Shown piece after piece: positions 29,328 through 39,402 of a DNA stretch of 64,000 nucleotides. Position numbers and translations under genes: made by a program. The first letter of the stretch is position 1, and each line of letters opens with the position of its first letter. This stretch comes from Sphaerulina vaccinii. Its lineage: Eukaryota > Ascomycota > Dothideomycetes > Mycosphaerellales > Mycosphaerellaceae. Location of the stretch: NCBI GenBank assembly GCA_022570795.1, contig JAKUDP010000008.1:1240001-1304000 (forward strand). Reading direction: 5' to 3'. The notes under the pieces are model-generated. The model was not told the DNA's origin. It made no database searches and saw only the letters and a list, made by a program, of their open reading frames with translations.

Positions 29328-30544
29328 ATGACATGGCGGCGTCCTTCCTTTCCGGAGAAGAGAGCACAAGCAGAGCGACCTGTTTCAAGTCCCGACCTAA
29401 CGACCCCATCGCAGAACGATACAACAGAAGATGCCCTCATTGAAGTGGCAGAACCGCCACCAGATGGCGGATACGCCTGGGTGGTCTGTGGAGCGCTCTC
29501 CGTCTTGAATGGTTTCACCTGGGGGGTTGCAGCTTCGTATGGCGTGTATATATCGCACTATCTCGCCAATGACTACTTCCCAGGTGCAACGGCACTCGAC
29601 TTCGCGCTGATCGGAGGACTGGAATTCGGAGTGGCACTGATCATATCGCCACTTTGTACGATCTTGACGCGTGAGCTGGGCCGCCTGGTGGTCATGTCGA
29701 CCGGCTGTGCTATGTTCGCTGGAGGCTTCATAGCTGCCAGCTTTGCCAATGAGATTTGGCAGCTATACTTGTCACAAGGCGTGCTGATTGGGCTGGGTCT
29801 GGGGGGAATCTTTATTCCAAGTATTCAGGTCTTGCCGCAGTGGTTTCTGAAGAAGCGAAGCCTTGCTGGAGGAATCGCGAGTGCTGGTTCGGGCTTTGGT
29901 GGTCTGGCTTTCAGCTTGGGAACGAACGCCATGATCGAGCAGATCAGTCTTGGTTGGGCGTTGCGGATTACTGGCATACTATGTTTGGTCGGTAATCTGA
30001 CAGCCACATTGCTTGTCAAGGATCGAAATCATGTCGTGAAGCCACCTCAATTGGGCTTCGCGACTCATCTGCTGAGACGATATGACTGCTTACTGCTATT
30101 CGCTTGGTGCTTCATCAGCTTGTTTGGGTACATGGCAGTGCTGTATAGCTTAAGCAACTATGCTGTAGCAATTGCTGGCTTGACACAGTCTCAGGCAAGC
30201 TTACTCACAGCTATACTGAACCTTGGGACTGGAATTGGACGGCCACTTGTTGGACTTGCTAGTGATCGGTTCGGCAGAATTGAGGTTGCAGCATGCGCTA
30301 CTCTGCTCAACGCGATACTTATATTCGCAGTCTGGATTCGCCATCTTTCTTATCTTTGATGTGGCTGACTACAGTCTTACCGACTACTTTCGCGGAGGTC
30401 ATCGCGCTCTATCTTCGTAGGCCCAGCATGGGTAGATGGGGATATCTGTATGCTCAGATCTTTGCTGGAGTCATGTATCTAGTGGCGTCGTTGTTCTTGT
30501 TTGAGCTTTGGAGAGTGAAGCGGAAGCAGAAGCTGGCAGAGTGA
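29328..30544 (+). pseudogene. MCH-type MFS carrier with internal deletion and frameshift
   Basis: The first frame (29328-30359) opens with a normal MCH N-terminus, PPPDGGYAWVV before segment 1, and runs through about ten membrane segments to ATLLNAILIFAVWI. It then ends at once (RHLSYL, stop). The family's next part resumes directly in another frame: SPSFLSLMWLTTVLPTTFAEVIALYLRRPSMG and LYAQIFAGVMYLVASLFLFELWRVKRK, closing at 30544. The roughly 38 residues that normally separate these blocks (membrane segment 11 and its loops) are absent. This means a deletion of about 115 nt that also shifts the frame, near 30340. No intron can restore the missing segment. It could be a recent pseudogene or a sequence or assembly error. 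Similarity to the intact upstream carrier is family-level rather than a recent duplication. Confidence 0.8.
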
Positions 30545-30749
30545 TGGAGGTGGTATCAGCAGACAGCGATATGTAGAAGGATAAGAAGTAGCGACGTCAA
30601 CGTAAGCATAGTGAGGAAGGGCGCCATAAAATGGTGGGACGAACTGTTTACGCTAGCAACAACATGTAAACATGGATCTTGAGCTTCTTTCTTCACGACA
30701 TCCTCTCACTTCCACTCCATACTAACCCCGCCCAACACACCCAGCGACC

Positions 30750-33700
30750 ATGGCGGACGATCTCATTGACTTCAACGTGATTGAGGGTCAGAAGGAGAAC
30801 ATCCAGGCTCTTCCCAGCGGCCGGTCCGCCAAAGCACTGGCGCAGCTCTACTCACCACCGCTGCTGGGAGCCAATCCGACACCAAATGATGCGCACTCAG
30901 CAAAGCGCGCGGAATTCGAACGGGAATTGGCCAACATCGAAGAAGCAGACGATCCACTGGATGTATACGATCGATATGTGAAATGGACACTAGATACATA
31001 CCCTTCAGCACAAGCCACACCGCAGTCGCGACTACTGCCTCTGCTGGAGCGCGCCACAAAGGCGTTCCAATCGTCCAAAGACTACAAGAACGATGTGCGA
31101 TACCTGAAGATCTGGCTGCACTACATTCGTCTTTTCTCGGATGCGCCGCGCGAAGTGTTTGTGTTTCTGGCGCGACATGGCATTGGCGAGGGTCTGGCGT
31201 TATACTACGAAGAGTTCGCAGCGTGGTTAGAGAATGCGGGTCGATGGAGCCAGGCGGAAGAAATCTACAAGATGGGCATTGAGAACGAGGCGCGACCCTC
31301 AGAACGACTCCTGCGCAAGTTCGGCGAGTTTGAGAGGAGGAAGGACGCGCGACCAGAAGACGCGACGGAGCCATCAAGTCCTGCTCTGCCGGCTGCGAGG
31401 CCTGCTTTGGCAGCAAAGGCGGATCCATTCGCTGCGACACCCTCTCCAAATCAGCAGCAGCAGAGTCGGAGTACCGCGGGTGGCAGCAAGAAGCCAAAGA
31501 TGGCGATATTCACAGACAGCGGTGAAGACTCAAGGCCTGCGTCTGGAAGCAGCTCGAAAGGTTGGGACAACATTGGTACGCTGGCAGATCGCAAGAAGGA
31601 GAACACCACAGAGGCAAAGCCAATGGCTGGTCAGAAGCTCATGGGAGGCAAGACCAACACGGGAATGCAGAAGATGACGATCTTCAAGGACCAGGTAAGT
31701 CGTGCCCCCGAGTTTTTCTAACAGAACACCACGTATTTACGAATGCAGGACTAAATATCGCGTGTTTCGTAGTCTCTTCGCTCAATACCACGACATCTTT
31801 CATCGCACTCTTCATCGAGTAGTAGTCATGAACAGCAGTGCGTGTTCAATGAGAAGACCGGTAGGCTGGAGTGCGTCTTCGTCAATTTGGAGGCCGTGTA
31901 CCCCGAAACAGGCAATTTAGCTGTGGAGTACTGTTTTGAAGAGCTGCGAGCACGACATAGAGGATGGTTGGACAAGGAGCCAAAGAAAGCAAAAGCTGAG
32001 AGGCAGAAGAAGCTGACGAAGAGCGAGTCTTTTGACATACAGCTGGACACCCCGACGCCACTGCAAGAGCAGAACAAGAAGGAAGAAGCACCAACAGCGA
32101 GTTCAGTGGCCAAGGAGAAGCCATTCGCCATCTTCTCGGATGCCCAGCAGGAGACGCCCCAGGCACGACCAACATCGAAACAGAAGGGCTTCAAAATTTT
32201 CGAAGATACAGACCTTGAGCCCAAACAGCCACCCAAGCCTGAAGCCGCCAGCAGATCAAAGTCGACCACGAAGACTCTAGCACTGAACGACGAAAATGAT
32301 GAGAATACACCACCTTCGAAGCAGGAGATTGATGCGGCGAAGAAAGCGAGGCGCGAAGAACGCGCGAACAGGACGCGTAAGATCAAAGTGATGGAAGTGC
32401 AGCACATCAAGAACGAAACGCAGACGATCAAGCTCAACATGGACTCGCCAAAATCGAAGCCGAAGCGAAGGAAGTCGGTCGCACCTGAGCCAACGATGAC
32501 GATCAACACGAAGGAAGCTATGGATGAGATTTATGGCATCTTTAGCGCGCCATTGCCCTCGCAATCAGAGCAACAGCAGGAAGAGGAGTCTGAGGAAGAG
32601 AGTGAGTCTGAAAGTGAGTCTGACGAAGACGACTACACTACTGGCGACGAAAGCACTGCTACTGGCAAGTTGTCTGCTCCAGCAAGTGAGTATGGTGACG
32701 AAACGCGGAATGAACTTCTTGGAGCATCGCAACGAGACGAAGATCGCACCGACGTGTCAGGCTGGTCTGACTTCGACACTGGCAAACATGTACCCAAGGA
32801 AGGTGACGAAAGCGGCATGACGTCTGCTCAGTCTACAGCACAGGATGTCTACGAAGGTATGGACGACGACGTAACTCCCGTCAATGATGAGAACCCTCAG
32901 ACTCGCTATGTTCCTGTGGCACCAGAGGACTACGAGCCTCCTGTCATGCAAATGCGCGACATGAGCATGCTGCCGAACCACAGACTGCCATTCATGACAC
33001 CGATTGTTGAGCAGACGGAGTCGTCACTGGGAATCCCAACAGGAAGACCGGAGAAGGACTACTTTGGCGCGAAGACGCCGAGTAGAAAGAACGGTATGCC
33101 TGAAGATTTCGATGAAGAAGAAGACGATGAGCCTCCTAGCAGTCCCTTTGATGATGTGACCGCTGACATGGCCGAAGACAAACGCAGGGTGCTTCAACCT
33201 ATTCGAACGAAGAGCACCAAGGGTACACTATCGCTTGGTCAGGGCACTTCCAAGGCACAAATCGATGCAAAGCTGGAGGGTCCAGCAACCGTAGACACTG
33301 CCCAGAAAGGGCCCATCGTCAAGGACCTCCAATGCAATCCAATGGACCCATACCTTCGCGAAAGCATTCTCTCACAGATGAAGCCTTCTTTGACGACCTA
33401 TGAAGGGTACCACGAACATCTCGAGTCTGTGTCTGGAAAGACAGCAGAGATCAAGAAGTACATCAAGCAGCTTCAAGCATCACGTAAGAGCCAGAGTGCA
33501 TACCAAGAAAAGACTTCGTCTATACCGCCCATGGTCGCCTTCCCTGGAGCAGGTGGAATCTACACAATCAAACGAGAACTCGGTGCCGGTACTTTCGCTC
33601 CAGTCTACTTGGTTGAGAACAGTGCCGCAGGCTCTCTAGAAGAACGCGAAGATCTTCTCGGAGATGATCACGACGACGTTTCATCCACGTCTAACTCTCG

Positions 33701-34646
33701 TCTCGGCAAACTCACCCACAGAAGACCTCTCGAGGCCATCAAGATGGAGGAGCCACCTTCGACCTGGGAGTTCTACATCTTACGCGCCACACACCGAAGA
33801 CTAGGCGTTAGTCGCGCTTCAGAGTCTATCGTCAAAGCCCACGAGATGCACTTATTCCGAGACGAATGTTTCCTTGTAGAAGAATTTCGCGACCAGGGCA
33901 CTCTTCTCGACCTCGTCAACATCGCTCGACTAGAATCTGGTTCTGGAGGCGGTATGGATGAGATGTTATGCATGTTCTTCAGCATCGAATTGCTGAGAAC
34001 AGTAGAAGCCATGCATTCCAAACAACTCATCCACGGAGATCTCAAAGGCGACAATATCTTGGTCAGATTCGATGATCCTGGCATGGAGACTGATTGGTCA
34101 AACACCTACTTCCCTTCAGGCGCTCATGGCTGGTCGAGTAAAGGTGTATGTCTCATTGACTTCGGTCGTGGTATCGATATGAAGCATTTCGAAGAGAAGG
34201 TCGCTTTCATCGCAGACTGGAAAACTACAGATGCCGATTGTGCTGAAATGAGAGAGTTGAGACCTTGGACATACCAAATCGACTACCACGGCCTAGCTGG
34301 CATTGTCCACTCTTTGCTCTTTGGCAAGTATATGGAAACGAGTGCGGATAAAGGTGCGAGTCTTGGTCATGGCGCTACGAAGACGTATAGGATACGTGAG
34401 AGTTTCAAGCGTTATTGGCAGACGGAAATTTGGAGCGAGTTGTTTGCTTTATTGCTCAATCCGCTCATGCATGTTGAGAACGAGGAAGGGAAGAAGTTGC
34501 CTGTTGTTAGCAGTTTGAGAGCTTGTCGGGAACGAATGGAAGGTTGGTTGGAGGAGAATTGTGAAAGGGGTGTTGGGTTGAAGGGGATGATTTCGAGGAT
34601 GGAGGGCGCGATACGTGATAGGAAGAGGAAGGGTGTGAGGTCTTGA
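30750..34646 (+). CDS. BUB1: Spindle checkpoint kinase Bub1
   Basis: Kinetochore serine/threonine kinase of the spindle assembly checkpoint. Exon 1 is 30750-31694 and exon 2 is 31773-34646; the 78-nt intron (GTAAGT...TTTCGTAG) is phase 0. The protein is 1,272 residues. Residues about 50-195 are the Mad3/Bub1 TPR homology region (DPLDVYDRYVKWTLDTYP, DVRYLKIWLHYIRLF, EEIYKMGIENEARP). Near residue 335 comes VFNEKTGRLECVFVNLEAVYP-type sequence, in the place of the Bub3-binding GLEBS region. The centre is acidic and disordered. The kinase domain begins near residue 910 with GAGTFAPVYLV (Gly loop) and AIKMEEP (Lys), then has HGDLKGDNILV (catalytic loop, near 1068) and LIDFGRGID (DFG, near 1111), all intact. 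Identity is secure. Confidence 0.95.
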
Positions 34647-35687
34647 GAGATGACTGTGTCTGGCTGTGGCGTTTGTGGGCGATACCCTGGTGTTGTGAGC
34701 AAGGTCTGTACAGGTGGACTCCGTATTTCGTATCATCATCAACGATACTCTTTCAAACGTCTACAATACTTCCGCATCTGCTGTGACAAGCTTTATTTCA
34801 GCATGGCTTTTCTGCAGATAGTCAGTACTTTGTACTTGGGAGAGTGGTAACCAGAAAAGATCGTTGTATACATCTACAGGAAAGCAGCGCTCCATTCCAC
34901 ACTTCGTGTAGCACGAATGTCCACCTCCAAGACTGTAGTTCTACCCCGACAAGTGTTGTCTCCGGCGTTTTTGTTTTCGCGAAAGGCTTTCGACCAGGGC
35001 CGTACGTATAGAGCAGTGACGGGCATCATCAGCTCCGCATGACTAGTGCAGAGCGGAATCGCTCGTACCGCCTTCTATATGCCATCGTACGTCCCTCAAA
35101 TGTCATACTGGGGACGATGCGTTCCGCCGGACCAGTCAGCGGTAGTGGTCTCCGTATATACCCAGTGACAAGTGACTTCTGACTGAGTGGAAGTCCATAT
35201 GGGAACTTCCACCAGGCTTGTAGGTCGTGGTGCATATGCCGTATCATACCTGGGGCGTCTAAACGGAGGCCATTGCTTCGCGGAGCCATTATTAGCTTGA
35301 AAAGGATCTTCACCTTGGTAAATCCTAGCAACAGGACACGTCGAGGTAGACGTTATGGCCTCGGCTGTCAAGGACCCCATCTTTGATTGTAATTTGGGGA
35401 AGGACCGAGCACATGTTGAGCGGTCAGGTTGGGGTCTCGACATCAGTAGCCCAATACGGTGCTTCCCAAGACGAGCTATAAGGTGCCGTCTCGGGTAGAT
35501 GTCTCCGAGTCAGTTTTGTCCCGGTCGTTGTCTCAGTGTTCTGTCTACACAAGGTTTCTGTACCCCAGTGGAGGGGAGAGAAGAGGGGGAAGGAAGATGA
35601 GGTTGAGGTTGAGGTTGAGGTCGAGATGGAGTGGTGGGGCGATACTTTTGTTCCATTGCTTGCTTCAACTTGGCAAGTTCGTGGCCT
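34647..35687. other. Intergenic with a short GAGGTT microsatellite
   Basis: About 1 kb between convergent BUB1 and the C2H2 gene. It holds a GAGGTT hexamer repeated about four times at 35599-35622 in a purine-rich strand. Otherwise nothing is recognised. Confidence 0.45.
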
Positions 35688-36737
35688 TCAGTCCACTATT
35701 GAAGAGCACGGAAGACGAAAGCGCCTAACTGATAGCCTCTCCTTGTGCACCTTCAATAAATGACGTCGATAGTTGTCGTTCCTCGTGAAGGTCTCCAAGC
35801 AGTCCGTGTGCTTGCAGCGGTGCGTTTCGCGTTGACTTGTGGGTAGATGCAGCACGCTGTGTCTCTGCAACTTACTTCTGACGCCGAACCGTTTCTGACA
35901 CCCCTCAAATGTACAGCAGTATGGCTTGGCGTGAATCTGCCGGGTGTGTTTCCTGTCCGTGTCAGTGAGTGTGGCTTCCGGTCGATTGGAATCCAGTCAC
36001 CTGAGGTCTGTGGGTCGCTTGAAGGTTCTTTCGCAAGTCAAACACACAAAATCGCTATGCTTGGGTGAGGATTCGGCTGTGGGAGGGGTGTCTGGACTTG
36101 ATGCTTGAGTTATGATTGTCGAGCCTCGACTGGCCGCGGGTGACTGATATTGGCTTTCTAGGACTGGAACCGTAAGGTCTTGGTAGAAGGCCGAGGTGGG
36201 ATCATCAATGGAATCCAAAGAGTTGTGCACGGGCTGTCTTTGATCTCGCTCAGTACTTGCATGAGCTGGGAACTCTGTCGTCGGAAGCCGTGAAAGCACG
36301 TGGTTGTCTCTGGAGCCGGAGCTGCCTACGAAATTTGAGAGACCGTCGCTTGGGGAGCTTGGCGAAGGGACTTTCGTTGAGACGGTTGCTGTATTGAAAT
36401 TGACAGTCCGCAAGGGTGGTGCAAGTAACAAGCTAATGGCTCGTGATCGATCTGTTGGTGCCGTAGGGGAGGAGGTCTCGGTGGTGGAGAGGATAGGCGG
36501 AAAATCGGAAGGGTATGGTTGTGGAAGGATGTTGATAGGGTCGATTTGCACTGGATATACTGAAGACTCTTGTGATACGGAGTCCAGCGTCCGAAGGTAC
36601 CAACCGAATGTCTCTACGAGAGCATTCGGTCGATGATACGGAGAACGTGAAGAACCTTGTTCTTCGTCTGAACAATGGTCCGAGTAGGAAGTCGAGATTG
36701 GTGTAGCGCGGAGTAATCCCTCCGCGCGTACGCTCGA
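35688..36737 (-). CDS. C2H2 zinc-finger protein, 5' exon unresolved
   Basis: Putative DNA-binding regulator. Two exon pieces are clear: 36001-36737 (open at its 5' end, no in-frame ATG) and 35688-35952. The 48-nt intron has donor GTGACT and acceptor GGACAG and falls inside finger 1. Spliced, three C2H2 fingers sit near the C-terminus: CLTCERTFKRPTDLR joined to KHTRQIH, CCTFEGCQKRFGVRSKLQRH, and CKHTDCLETFTRNDNYRRH. The preceding ~240 residues are Ser/Thr/Pro-rich and disordered. Because this frame lacks an ATG back to a TGA at 36738-36740, an upstream exon must exist. An open stretch near 36785-36960 (minus strand, encoding RRGRRDRLALDQDLLAKAIP) is a candidate but shows no good donor. The finger identification is solid; the start is not. 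Confidence 0.65.
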
Positions 36738-36740
36738 TCA

Positions 36741-37630
36741 AATGTCAGTTATGTATAGCTCTCTATCAAGTTTCTTGGAAGAGCGAAGGTATCGCTTTGG
36801 CGAGAAGGTCCTGATCGAGAGCTAATCGGTCCCTGCGGCCTCGACGTGCGATGCCAGCAGGGACGATTGCTGTTTCTGGTGTTGGTGTGATTGCGGTTCT
36901 GTTGGGGTCGATGTGAATATTGCGAACTGTGTCCTCAGCCTCGTGTCTGGGGAAGGCGCATGTTTAGTTTTTCTGGGGTTAAGCTGGAATGGTGTCCCTC
37001 TCCCAGCCGCTAGTCAATGCAATCCTGCCTTGTATGCCGAGATGCCTGATGTGGCTGATCTGGGAGCGGCCTCTCGACAAGCTGGCCAACCCGAGGACGA
37101 TCAAACAAGAGCTCTCGGCATGGTGTCCCTCTGCCAATGCTATGCAGAAAACATCTGCACGACTTGGCTCCGTTTTGAGCAGCGTAGTCAAAGGTCAAAG
37201 TTGGAGAGGCGGCAAAGACCATTTCAATCATCCCTAGAACGGTATTGCCCTCTCTCTCAGAACACGATAGCTTATCGATCACCAGCCGAACTGGGCTGGC
37301 CACAAGTTTTTGACGTCTTGACACTCGCGACGGATCCTTCATGCGGCTAATCGCTCGTAATGTCGAGCTGAATTTGCCCTCCTTCTCTGCACTTAGTATG
37401 GTCTCACCCAAATGCCTAGGGCTAACTGCTTGAGTGAAGGAGGGACCTCGATGCAAGGGCAGTGACCCGTCTCTCTCACAGAAGGCCCACACTCTCAGCA
37501 TCATGCCCTGGGGTTTTGGCGGACCTCTAAGTGTCCCCTTCACTGCCTACAAGATCATGGAGTCTCATCTCAAGACAGGGATCATAGCAATACTGATCTT
37601 CGACATTCTACTTCATCAGCTGTAAACAAC
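36741..37630. other. Intergenic, possible remote 5' exon of the C2H2 gene
   Basis: Contains an open minus-strand stretch at about 36785-36960 with a basic RRGRRDR patch, which may be an exon of the C2H2 gene or a gene remnant. A 177-codon open frame opposite it shows no recognisable protein character. No repeats are evident. Confidence 0.35.
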
Positions 37631-37895
37631 ATGTCTTCAAGCAGTTCCAATTGGTCCACCGCCACCCAGAATGGCTCTATCGTGAGCAAGGAAGCCTCCA
37701 GCTCCTCAAAGAAATAAGACAAGAAAGCCAAAGACTCGTTGAGCTACGGCATCACCCGCTGGCTGGGTGAGTCTCCACGCGAAAGTGCCAACCCAATCTA
37801 TGCATCGCTAGGTACGTCGAACAAGACGAACGCGGCTTCAAATCATGCTGACTCTCGCTCCTCCAGCTTCGAAGGCCCAGAGCATTGAAAAGTGA
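37631..37895 (+). pseudogene. Small gene interrupted by an in-frame stop
   Basis: Reads MSSSSSNWSTATQNGS, continues Ser/Lys-rich to KK, then TAA at 37715-37717. It resumes in the same frame as DKKAKDSLSYGITRWLG and ANPIYASL. A standard 55-nt intron (GTACGT, CTGACT branch site, CTCCAG; 37812-37866) and a short last exon ending AQSIEK follow. Without the stop it would be a 69-residue protein. The composition change expected after a real stop is absent and the splice sites are intact, so a single nonsense change (for example AAA to TAA) is the simplest reading. Alternatives are a truncated 28-residue peptide, a sequencing error or stop readthrough. No family is recognised. Confidence 0.4.
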
Positions 37896-38047
37896 AGCAG
37901 AGTGTTAACTCTTGTGGGGAAGGTCGAAAAGCAGCAGCCATCGAGGTCTGCTATAAGGAGCTGCGAGAAGCATTCCGAGAGTGTTGAGCTTTGATATGGT
38001 TGGTCTGGTCTTGCTCCAGTAGGCGGCTACCAGGCGGGACTGTGTAA

Positions 38048-39027
38048 TTATCGAACACACAGCTTGAGAGTCCCGTGGCGCGCCATAGTGAATCCGCAAT
38101 TACCGTTGCATATGTCGTCGAATGTACACTCGCTTTCGTACAATACCATGCAGATCCACATAATGAACAAGCCAATGAGTCCCCAAACTGCAGCAGAGCG
38201 CCAAGAGCTACGCTTTGGCTGCTCGTAGCTCTTCTCTGTGCCGGCAGGATCCGCTGTGGTTGCGTCCGAGAACTCCTGATCTTGTCGTGGCTCTGACTGC
38301 GGCGTAGTACTCCGATATGAGATGTATGAGTTCGTTACTGGTCTGTTCCCCACTTCGTCCTGGGCTGGAAAGTTGTCCAAGGTAGGTTTGCTAGCAACAG
38401 AGTCTTTCGTGGTAAGGAACCTGGCCTCCCAGGCAACACGTCTGCGCAGCCGATCTCTTATCTCACGTTGGGATTCGAGGTGGCCCTGAGAAGATCCATT
38501 GTGTGATGTCTGCGAGGCATGACCTTCCTTCGATTCGGGCTTGATGTTCGAAGCCTCTGGCAGAGTGAGATCCACAACGTTTCTATAGTTGAGCAGTTAG
38601 CTTATAGGTCACACTGTTCGCAGATGAGACTGTAAACTTACCTTGACGACTCACTCAACTGCCTTCTCGTTTGTCGCCTTGCCACTTCTTTTCGCAGCTT
38701 CTCTTTGCACCGCCTGAGCGCATCCTTTCGGACATCGTCGTCGTTGCTATGCGTGTTCTTTCCTCCTGAGCACAGCAGATTATCGAGCATTTCATTCAAG
38801 GCTCGATGTGTCACCCTTTCTGGTCCTGATGCGTTAATGCCTGTGTTGCAACGAGAACCATACGCTAGACCTTGTGCGTGCCTCTTTCGGTCTCTGCCAA
38901 TTGGTCGTATGCATCTATGTTCTCCTAACATAGCTATGCACGTAAAGCTCTCGTCGAGCTCGATGAAGTGGCCATGGCAGACAAGGGGAATGATATCCCA
39001 TTGCCAGGGCTGATTGTTGTCGCTCAT
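38048..39027 (-). CDS. Hypothetical protein with Cys-containing N-terminal domain and C-terminal membrane anchor
   Basis: Exon 1 is 38642-39027 and exon 2 is 38048-38582. The 59-nt intron (GTAAGT, GCTAAC branch site, CTATAG) splits an Arg codon. The protein is 306 residues. Residues about 14-75 (CHGHFIELDESFTCIAMLG, CIRPIGRDRKRHAQGLAYG, SRCNTGINASGP) form a compact Cys-bearing domain of a type I associate with uncharacterised fungal proteins. A Lys/Arg-rich helix (RRCKEKLRKEVARRQTRR) follows, then a disordered middle. One membrane segment (AAVWGLIGLFIMWICMVLY) lies near residue 265, with a short Cys-rich tail. Three perfect 12-bp repeats lie 17-52 nt before the start codon. Function is unknown. 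Confidence 0.75.
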
Positions 39028-39402
39028 GTTAGTTGTAAGTCTGGTGCAGCGAATAGTGCAGCGAATAGTGCAGCGAATAGTGTCCGGTACTGCTGGTGGT
39101 GACTTGTGACTGGATGTAGTGTGTCTGGAAAGCCTTTCGTGCAGCTCCAATGGCGTCCAGCGACGACTTATCACTACTGATGATGCCACGTGGTGCTTTG
39201 CAAGACCAGAAGACCGCAGCACGGAAATAGATGTGCGTCCTAAGACAGAGGTCGGCACCATGCTCGCAGCCGCACGGAGAGCATGGCAACATCCTTACTC
39301 ATATGCTGAGACCCGCTTGCCGCGTCTGTGCTTCTCATATACGCAGCATGATGATGGCCGGTGATTGCAGATCGTGGAAAGGTTTGCACATTACAGTGAA
39401 TA
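39028..39402. other. Intergenic between the membrane-protein gene and ALG1
   Basis: A 375-bp gap between two minus-strand genes. Apart from the 12-bp repeat at 39044-39079, nothing is recognised. Confidence 0.4.
39044..39079. repeat. Three perfect 12-bp tandem repeats
   Basis: GTGCAGCGAATA repeated exactly three times, starting 17 nt upstream of the minus-strand start codon at 39027. It would therefore lie in the 5' leader or core promoter of that gene. Confidence 0.85.

Noticed and set aside
27394..30544. Recent tandem duplication of an MFS gene
   Set aside because: The two carriers share only family motifs and differ strongly in N-terminus and intron content, so they are not recent copies of each other.
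31842..34646. Separate kinase gene starting inside BUB1
   Set aside because: The apparent start is GTG. A phase-0 78-nt intron joins this frame to the TPR-containing exon, giving a standard Bub1.
37010..37543. 177-codon open frame on the minus strand
   Set aside because: No hydrophobic or domain pattern, no splice signals, and an equally open opposite strand; most likely chance.
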